This document shows, piece by piece, positions 56,114 to 64,000 of a stretch of DNA of 64,000 bases; within the stretch, counting starts at the first letter, position 1; every line of letters starts with the position of its first letter. The notes under the pieces were generated by a model. It did not search any database and had not been told where the DNA came from. It saw nothing but the letters and a program-made list of their open reading frames with translations. This stretch comes from Rhodocollybia butyracea. Its lineage: Eukaryota > Basidiomycota > Agaricomycetes > Agaricales > Omphalotaceae. The position numbers and the translations under genes were made by a program. Location: NCBI GenBank assembly GCA_015501585.1, contig JADNRY010000004.1, positions 1-64,000 on the forward strand. Direction: 5' to 3'.

Positions 56114-57873
56114 TCAATGAAGCCAAGAAACAAGAAAAAAGAAGAAAAAGTAGTATGATGCACTTACCGTTATCTGTGTTAAAGTTTCTGCCTTGTAGCA
56201 GGTCTCCCGCCGAATCATGATTCCACAAGGTCGGTGAAAAACAACTTCAGCATGGGTCCTGTTCCTACCAAAGACACCTCTCAGTTTCCGCGCACTTTCA
56301 TCCTCTTTGTCAGGACACTGGTCCTGTGCCGTGAAAGTTGTTGATTGTTGAGGAGCTTCAGGGCCATCGGGAAGCTCGATGTCATCCGCAAGATCATCAG
56401 GTTCAAGACTGTTGGCTGGATGGGAGATTCCGTGACGGTGGTGCACTTGCGAAAGGTAAAACATAGCCTTTTGACGTTCTCTTCGGTTCGACTCCAGTTG
56501 CCGATGCGCTGGCTCAGAACAGGTCAAGTAACCTTCATCGACAGCGGAACGACAGGTTACAACAGCGCAGACAAGAGATTCTGGGGCGTGTACAGCACAA
56601 AATCTGGCATGCTTGGACATTAATGGATTTTTGCATGGCTCAAGCTGGTAAGCACAGCAGGGACGCCCAATGCAGATTCCATCCACTACAAGGGCGTGTA
56701 TCTTTGCTAATGGGAGATTATGAGTAAATATATGAAAAATTGTGGGAGACGACTCACACAGTTCACCATTTTCTTCCTGAAAAACCCTCATGCACTTATC
56801 ACAGTAATGACGATCCATTTCGTGGCCAATGTCAGCTATACGGCTTGTACGGTATGCCATGGCCTCGAAAAAACGATTGGCCTGCACGCAGCCATGAGGT
56901 ACATCAAGGACCCTTCCTTGACGCGCGAAGTCTTCAAGGAGTGTAAGAATAGTGAAGGCGTCCCAGACATGGTCTGTACTGAGGTTAGAAGTGGGTGGCT
57001 GCTTCGTTGAAGAGTTTGCAGCTAGCACAACATTGTACAGTTGTGCAGCGTTGGTAGCAGAAGTCCTATGAGGACAGTGAGCAACGAGTACAACATATAG
57101 ATTGAGACGTACCATGATATCAACATTTGACCTACAAAAAGCTCGGCAAGCTCACGTTCAACATAAATGTGACGAGCGACTTCGATGGCCGCTGGAACCT
57201 CTTCATAATACAGGCGTCGGCCATATCGAACAAGGTAATTGGGGTGATACTGGGTGCCACAGCCTGTATTATCATTAACGAGAGAAAGACAAAGGCAGAT
57301 AAAAAGTTACATGCCTCCACAGGTAAGGTAGGTCGAGTAGGTAGCTCGCGCCCCATTCCGTAAAGTAAATAGCGTTACAGGGAAGAGCCCGTCGCGTTCT
57401 CTCAGTAATTGAGTGGATGGGCAGTTAGTATTGGTACACTGTTGAGTCGGAGGCCAGAGTGTTTGACCGGCTGTAAGGGAAGAGATAATCAATAAGCAAT
57501 AAGTATATGAAGAAAGGAGGAGAAACTCACAGAGTTGGAAGTCCCTTCCAGTATACCAGGCTTCAAACTGATGGTCATTGAGTCGCGCCCCTTCTTCTAC
57601 GGTTTTTCTCCAAACCATCGCTCTAACAGCAAGCCAACAGTGATCAATGAATTCGAGAGGAATATTGCATGTTTGAGTGAGGAAAACGCGTTGATGAGGC
57701 GCAAGAAGTAAAGGAGGGTCGTTAGGGTCGTGTGTGGGAGGTTGAGCAGCGAGGATATCGTTCTTGATGCTGGACGCGAGGCCGATGAACTGGGATAACT
57801 GGTCAAATGTGACGGTTTCAGAGAAACCTGGCTGCTCTGCAAGGAAAGAGAGAAGGTTGACGATGGCCGGCAT
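56114..57873 (-). pseudogene. CxC5/CxC6 cysteine-cluster protein associated with KDZ transposons, 3'-truncated
   Basis: The start is ATG 57873 (MPAIVNLLSFLAEQP). FGLASSIKNDILAAQ-like and LLAPHQRVFLTQTC words follow, then after an intron TLWPPTQQCTNTNCPS and LTCGGCGTRYHPNYLV. This is the CxC5 cluster. The downstream frame to about 56170 holds CDKCMRVF, VVDGICIGRPCC, CKNPLMSKHARFCAVHAPE and CAVVTC, the CxC6 cluster, ending at CGIMIRRETCY. A GTAAGTG donor then leads to no matching exon: the usual C-terminal half is replaced by tandem repeats and the CT tract. Such proteins accompany KDZ (Kyakuja-Dileera-Zisupton) transposases in mushrooms. No KDZ transposase is present here. Confidence 0.75.
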
Positions 57874-59514
57874 CACACTTGAAAGAGACGATACAAAAGG
57901 GAAGGAGGAAAGAGGAAGGAGGAAAGAGCGGACGCGAGGCTTTTTCAGGAAGAAAGTCGAAAGCGGCCGCAGTCATCACGTGGTCAGCGGGGCGCCAAAG
58001 TGCTATGCGGCCGGAACGCCCCTAAAGGTCTGGACGCCCCCGGTGCCCCGAACGCCCCGAACGACCCAGACGCCCCGGGGCGTTTGGGGCATTTTCCGCT
58101 TTAGACTTTTTCTCGGATTTTTGGTCTTCAACTTTGGAACTACTTTTACCTTGACTTTTACTGTTTGCATCATTACCCGGGCCGTTCCATATATATCCTC
58201 CTTGAGGTCTAGGCACTTGGTACAGCAGGTAACCGCTGAAAGTGCCCCCCGTCCCCCGCACGCCGAGAAAGACGGAAAGACCACGCCAAGCCCCGCTACC
58301 ACTACCACGCCCATAGCCCCTATAAAAAATTTGAAAACTTGCCTCGGAGATGCTTTGAACGTCCTTGGATCTCTCCCGGATTTTATTGTAATGGGGGATA
58401 GTATCCTAGCTTTCTTTCTATCTACTTTATATAGAAAATAAATACCTTGTTCGAGCACGATGACTTTTCCGGTGTCGAGAGTGCGTTTGCACAGAGTTTT
58501 TATAAAAATCAGTCACATCAGTAACATATACAATCAACGGCACAGGCAGCGGCGCTGCCCTGGTAATTTCTTCACGTGCATTTTCATTCTCTCTTCTCTC
58601 TATTTTACGGTGGAATCGTTCCGTACTGGGACGTACCACCTCACCTCACCGAAGATCTCCAAGTCCGGGATGGTTGGACGGCTGGGATGTATTCAAGTAC
58701 GTTGCACATATCTCTTCAAAATTTGACGCGACTTGGACGAAATCACACTAGCGTGAAGCCGAAAGTTCTGCCGTAGAGTAACGGCTGAGAGCGGCAGCCT
58801 TCCTGTTTGAGCGATGTCACTCAAATATCACACTTTGGCTTCAAGTTTGTCTAGAACACTGTTTTCTGTCTGTGGTGTCTCGGAGAAAAGCTCCGAGACA
58901 TCTAACTCTACATTTACACGTACCACAGACTCTTTTTCATTTTCTAATTCTGCATAGAAGTGAAATTACTCATTTTTCAAAAGAAAATCCACGCGCTTCA
59001 TAAAAAACAAGTTGCGAAACTTGTAACCGCCCAAATTTAATCAAAGAAAGACTGTGAGAGTAGGTAATGGGTATTTATACTTCATTTCCGAGCCATACTT
59101 ATTGCAATTCTCGAGTGGAAATGCTCTTAAAGGGCATTTTTAAAAACCTTGTGCATTTGATCAATTTATAAAATTGATGGACGTGATAGTACATTATTTA
59201 TCTTCCGGTCCATGTCATGTCGATTTGATACAGATGTACAGATGAAATCAACGGTGGGCTGAGCGAAGGAAATTTATGCAGACAAAAATAGTTATGTTCC
59301 CTTAAGTGTAATGCGAAGCTGTGTAAATCTGTGCAGCTTCCAGACTAGTGGTGGGCAGCGCTGGATGATCTGGTGGTACTATCACTGGAGTCAGGAAGTC
59401 CGGATTGTCCGTTATTTGGTATAGAACGGATATGGGCAGTACAATATCTCGTAAGTGATAGGTCTCGATTGAAGTACTTAAGGACCTAGTAAGGTTGCTT
59501 CAGAAACAACAGAT
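57874..59514. other. GC-rich to AT-rich spacer, no supported gene
   Basis: 57990-58100 is GC-rich with repeated CGCCCC words, and frames on both strands here look like composition artefacts. 58450-59500 is AT-rich without gene signals. Confidence 0.45.
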
Positions 59515-61490
59515 ATGTCTGCCCCTACTTCTTTACTAAACCCAGGTTTAGCTCTTAATCTCAGTGAGATTCGTGGTGGATTGTACGTTTCCTCCCACCT
59601 CGTTTCGGCGTTGTGGGGGATCTCGTGCATGCAAATGTCCGAACGATCGTTCTGTCTATCCACTTAGATTGTCTACTGATGCATTTTTACAGATTCACTT
59701 ATTTCGTCCAGTACGTCAAACGAGAAGATACGAATGACCGTCACTTATGCTTGGTTAGTTATCCTAAAGATAAAGTTATCTTCAAAACTATGGTATGTAC
59801 TCTCTGTCAATCACCCATCCGTGAATCGCTTTTGACTGAGGAAATTATAGGTCGTAGTCTTGTGGTGAGCTATCACGATATGCAACCATCTACTAGGCTC
59901 ACGCCAAAGATCTCAGGTCCATGTTGACAATCCAGCTCTTCTGCGTCATTCAGCCAGGTAAGTAGTTTTCTCCGATACTCTCCAGATCTCAATTCTCCTC
60001 CCAGATTATTTTCTACTGATCATATCCTGGGGAAATCCTGCAGCGTTATTGGATGATCCAAAGTCAGTTTACTCTTATATACCTTTGTTCTACTGACGAG
60101 CCTTGCATATTAGAGAGACCTCTGTATGTCGCTTGTTCATACTGTAGCCGCTGAGATTACAACTGGATTCTTCTCAAGTTCCAGGCTTTGTTGACAGTAC
60201 GCAGGATATATCTTGATATCAGAGTCATCTTGCTAAGTTCGCGCTCTTTAGGCTCTCACTGCTTTGATAGCTCAATGCTTCTTTACATACCGCCTGTATA
60301 TTTGTGCGTATCTTCTCTTGTATTTTCACTTTTGAACCTCCGACTTATCTTAGGATAGTCGCTAGCAGGCGGCTGTTGTTTCCTATCATATTCGTGAGTA
60401 CTTATGAAAAGACATCCGAATCCCTTGACCTGATTCATTCCGAATATTGAAAAGCTCCCTTTGATCGTTGGGCAACTAAGTGAGTGTTCTCTGGTAAGTA
60501 TGTCGAGGCTGTTGACGTTGACTCGCTATTTAGTCGCAGAAGCACGTAAGCATTTCGATCCAACCTCAAATGTGACAGTAAAGATGCTTACTATGTTCTT
60601 TTAGTTGATCTCCATTTTTCGTATGTCATATGTTTGATGCGTGTACAGAGTATTAATCTGCACCTACTAGCTTTACTGCGACCAGTGTTCAACAATTAGC
60701 GGCCAAGTCGTTCCTTGTCTGTATTTTTCTCCTGGCCAGTATTCATATTGGTTTTCTAATGAGAGGACGATTACCTAGACACCGGCAATCCTTTGTAATG
60801 CATTTCCTGTCGCTAGTGACGCTGGGCTTGCTGCCTGCATGACATATTGGCTTCTCAAGGAGTCAAAGGGAGCTACCGGGTACCGTCATAGTTTATTGTA
60901 TACTGTGACTTCCATATACTCAAGATTTTTTGCAGATCACACACGATGATTGTCAGACTGATTACTTTGACAATAAACTCCGGATTTTGGACAGCCTCTG
61001 TTGCTCTAGCAGCTCTTGTAGGGGTGAGCTCTAATCCAGACCTCCCATCCAATCTTGAATGAGCTCACGGATATCTTTAGTCGGTTGTTGGTAGCGCCGA
61101 AACATATGGAACCATCTACTATCTTCTCTGCTCGCTGTATTGCAACACTGTCCTCGCCAATCTCAACGCCCGCGAGTACATTAGGGATGCGCAGAAATCT
61201 GAAATAGTAATAGGGTCTAATCTAAGATTTGAGGTGGGTAATCGGCTGACAACTCTAGCACCCGCGCTCATACGTAGATTTTCCAGGCTGCCCCTCGTTC
61301 TACAATTGCAGCCGGGGTTAGTTTTGCAGCCCAATCATCCCACTGTCCACCCTTTTTGGGGGAACATGTCCCATCGGCGAGTATTCATTCTAATTCTCCC
61401 TCTTTACATGTTCTGACGGCTATACTTCAGACGATGAAGGAAGAGGAAAATAGAGTCAGCGATGAACTTGCGGGTAGGGAAATGGTTTAA
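59515..61490 (+). CDS. DUF6534-type multi-pass membrane protein, many exons
   Basis: The start is ATG 59515 (MSAPTSLLNPGL). Readable exons include GGLYVSSHLVSALWGISCMQ (59515-59636), FTYFVQYVKREDTNDRH (from 59693), YFLLIISWGNPAAL, SLVHTVAAEITTGFF, ALTALIAQCFFTYRLY (about 60251), DAGLAACMTYWLLKESKGA (about 60820), SHTMIVRLITLTINSGFW (about 60940) and YYLLCSLYCNTVLANLNARE (about 61120). These follow the order of the seven-transmembrane DUF6534 family, ending with the NLNAR motif. A final intron (GTGGGT to CGTAG, about 61234-61278) would add a soluble tail ending at 61490; without it the frame stops at 61416. The exon around 59866-59952 aligns poorly, so damage is possible. Function unknown. Confidence 0.7.
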
Positions 61491-62121
61491 TGGAGAAAAG
61501 TATGAGTTGGAGAAAATCGAGTATAATTTTTGTGGCATGTAAATGGAGATGAAATACATGGCTCAATCCTAGCTCAATCTGTCCAGGAAACAGTGTCAGC
61601 GTTTAACTTTCTCTTTGTTCGAGTAAACTTCGGTGCTCATCAGAGCCGCAAGTCACAAAGTTCTATCTCGTTGTTTAAACTCCCAGAAACTATCCAGTTA
61701 CTCAGGTTCAAACAGATAATGTAGCAAATCTGTGTTGTTGCAATTGGATCAAGGCTCAGCAGGAAGTGATTGATCTGTGACCGATCAGTTGCACTCCTTG
61801 ACTTTGCTTGGACATTGCCCAACGCAAGCAATAAAATATAGAATAATACAGAAACTCAGATCAGGTGTTTTTGTCTACTTAAAATCGATCTATATCCTCA
61901 GATTTACGAATTTTTAGTCCTTGTAAAGATATTGAGGGTTTATCAACAAATTGCACTTCTTGGCGACCAGTAGCGAGCCGGATTGTGGTGGAGAGAACAC
62001 CTGTAATCTTATCTCAGAGACCTATGTTCATACTTGGATGGGGCTTCTAGTTCTAGACATCAAATGCTCTATCTCATTGTAAAGTAGTAGGTACTTCCCT
62101 ACGGCCAGATATCAAACAGAA
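61491..62121. other. spacer, no gene seen
   Basis: 3' flanks of two convergent genes. Positions 61990-62110 match 53480-53630 beyond MBOAT paralog A, so the MBOAT duplication includes its 3' flank. Confidence 0.5.
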
Positions 62122-63365
62122 TCACTGCAACTCGGCCCATTTCTCCCAAGTTATCCGAACGAAACTCGTATTGGCCCCATCTTCTATCAACCCCGCCCGG
62201 TTAAGTGGGTCCTGCCACATGGGAAACACAAGCGCAAACCAGGACCACACCCACGCATATCCCAGCAACCGCCATGCTACACCAGTGCCCTTGAATCCGG
62301 CACGACGCCCGAGAGCAATAACTCCATTTTCGACAGTGATCGCGACAGCCTGGGCCATGAAAAACTTGAGAGCGCCCCCATGCCAGTTTCGCAGGACTGC
62401 ATAATCGGCAAGGTAGTGGATGATCCCTGAAATGAGAAAAGCTGTATATAATTGGACATAAGCTGACAAGTTGGTACCCGCAGGGAGACCAAGAACGCGA
62501 CGAGAAAGAAATCTTCCATGCGCTGTGACAAACTGCGAGCTTGTCAGTAAGCATATGAGTCTCAATGGGTACAGCATACCCTACGCATAACCTGGTGCCA
62601 TGTTCGACTGGAAAAGAGACTGATCAACGACCACGATCGAGAGATACGAGTATACAATACTTACCTCCAAAATCTACGAAGAGACCACGCATCCAAGATA
62701 GAACCAAAGAGCCAAGGCCAGTCTTCAGGGTCAGAGCGACCGAGGCCAACGCTGATCAGACTGATGACACAGTTCTGTGCTGCCAAAGCAGCATAACCGG
62801 GAACAGCCCAGCCCCATATGCATTCATAGCGCCACAGCCAGCCATAGTCAGCTAGACTGGGTCCTTGACGGAAATATGCAGGATTAAAGCTATTGTGCCA
62901 CGTCGCTAGGTCGAACAGAAGACCCAAAACAGCAAGACTTGCGAGCTGCTTGACCACAAAATATTTACGCGCTGGCCGTGGCGGCAAAACACTTACGGGT
63001 TCATGGGCCCATCCAACTCCACGCACACTGGTAAACAAGTCCCAAGCCCAGCTAATTCGACCAGACAGCGCGTATTGTGAAGCCGGCGTGACTTGTGGTG
63101 GTTTTACGCTCCGCAGCTCATTCTGAACATCAGTTATGAGAATAAAGTCAGAGGACATGAATAAGAGCGTGAACCATCCACAGGCAATCCCGTAGTCATT
63201 TGTCACGTTTCCGGTTGTCCAATATAGCGTTTTGTAGGAAATGGCGAGGATGGGGAGAAAATAGAGGTAACGGTACTTTGAGGGTCTAACCACCAGTGGG
63301 ATAAACGAAAGAAAAAGGTAGGCTGGAAAGGCCCAGCTCGGAAACGGAGCGAGAGAGGGAGACAT
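62122..63365 (-). CDS. wax-synthase-like MBOAT acyltransferase, paralog B (379 aa)
   Basis: Exons 62665-63365, 62580-62607 (28 bases) and 62122-62532 give 379 residues, exactly the exon lengths of paralog A. The signature reads RRFWSRTWHQVMRR and the catalytic His segment FLISGIIHYLADY. The start MSPSLAPFPSWAFPAYL is a true ATG at 63365. Most of the protein is identical to A, with scattered substitutions such as the NWHGG/NWQGG loop. No stop or frameshift is seen, so both paralogs should be active membrane-bound acyltransferases. Confidence 0.88.
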
Positions 63366-63916
63366 TTAGCTAACGTTAGCATTCCCAACGCCAGCCAACG
63401 CCGTGCAAATATAGCTTTAAGGCTTTAAGGACATGATGGATATTATTATACTGTGAAACGCGTGACGGGCGCTTAATAACATTGCAAAACGATAACTCAA
63501 CAAAAGATGACCGAAGCCCTGTACTAGGCCGCAATTTTAACGCTCGCTGAAGATGACGAGCCTCAGTATCATACAAGCGCGATCAAGACCATCGAGACCG
63601 AATCTTATTTCCACAGGATAACCAATGAAACCCAAAGGCTTTCAGCGAACTTCGGATGCTCAAACTGCAGATGGCCTCTCAGTCACGTATTGATCGACCG
63701 AGTACTTGGGTGGATGCAATGAACATGGGGCTTTCCAACTATGAAAGACTTGCCAAGTGTAGCGGGATGTAGTCACTAGTGCTTTACGCGGTCGCTTCGT
63801 TCACGTGTGCACCCTGCTTCAGAGAACGTGGCGTGGGCGTGTATACGGCCTTACTGGAGAAGTAAAACGGTCGCCAGTTTCATCTGCTACAAAACTATCT
63901 TACCTTTTCTTCACAC
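63366..63916. other. spacer, no gene seen
   Basis: Divergent flank between MBOAT B and the partial frame at the window end. Confidence 0.45.
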
Positions 63917-64000
63917 ATGGCATCTCCTGAAATGAATATGTCTTCCCTTGTACAAAACAGTCCTCGTCGGCAGCCTCTTCTTTCGTGGATATGCGCTTTG
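63917..64000 (+). CDS. possible N-terminus of a gene running off the window
   Basis: ATG 63917 opens a frame (MASPEMNMSSLVQNSPRRQ...) that is still open after 28 codons at the window end. A pyrimidine-rich leader (TTACCTTTTCTTCACAC) precedes the ATG, as in many fungal genes. Too short to identify. Confidence 0.35.
   Translation, partial: MASPEMNMSSLVQNSPRRQPLLSWICAL

Noticed and set aside
58003..58458. 151-residue minus frame upstream of the CxC5/CxC6 gene
   Set aside because: The frame is driven by GC-rich repeated words (Gly/Arg/Val-rich translation) and has no domain features.
1..64000. CRISPR arrays, bacterial operons or ribosome binding sites
   Set aside because: The window is intron-rich eukaryotic nuclear DNA. 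Tandem repeats found are contiguous minisatellites without spacers.

Overview
The window looks like nuclear DNA from a basidiomycete, most likely a mushroom-forming agaricomycete. The genes carry many short introns (about 45-60 bp) with GT-AG and occasional GC-AG borders. Housekeeping genes of both strands sit very close together. The accessory families are typical of agaricomycetes: F-box proteins with a long N-terminal helix, DUF6534-type membrane proteins, KDZ-associated CxC5/CxC6 cysteine-cluster proteins, wax-synthase-like MBOATs and a secreted heme peroxidase. All identifications come from reading translated motifs by eye; no database search was run.

Layout. 1-9.5 kb is gene-poor and repeat-rich. 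It holds two direct copies of an LTR-like repeat (about 101-1500 and 4666-6490), a short retroposed insertion with target-site duplications (3835-4120), and a stray copy of a segment that recurs at 15 and 18.5 kb. 9.8-12.2 kb is an F-box gene broken by a frameshift and by a 657-bp hAT-type MITE with a perfect 8-bp target duplication. 12.6-19.2 kb is a tandem segmental duplication of about 3 kb units, each with an intact seven-exon multi-pass membrane protein gene. 19.3-24 kb holds a thioredoxin, two tail-to-tail G-protein gamma subunit genes and an unknown coiled-coil-like gene.

24.2-36.4 kb is a dense housekeeping block: RNA polymerase III largest subunit, proteasome alpha1/PSMA6, KGD4/MRPS36, CWF18, mitochondrial EF4/GUF1 and eIF2B beta. 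37-45.5 kb has a secreted heme peroxidase, a UBA-like/vWA protein and an asparaginase with C-terminal ankyrin repeats. 46.4-53.4 kb is a tandem duplication of bifunctional tryptophan synthase; the duplicated block also carried along the 5' end of the asparaginase gene, now a pseudogene. 53.6-63.4 kb has two MBOAT acyltransferase paralogs flanking a truncated CxC5/CxC6 gene, simple repeats and a many-exon DUF6534-type gene. The last 84 bases may begin another gene.

How the parts relate. The housekeeping genes form divergent pairs with very short shared promoters (RPC1/PSMA6 132 bp, CWF18/GUF1 104 bp) and convergent pairs with short 3' gaps. The recurrent theme elsewhere is local duplication (membrane proteins, G-gamma, tryptophan synthase, MBOAT) beside transposon debris. 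I did not find a clearly new molecular system. The best leads are the paired G-gamma genes with different CaaX boxes, and the tandem tryptophan synthase block with its tell-tale asparaginase fragment.
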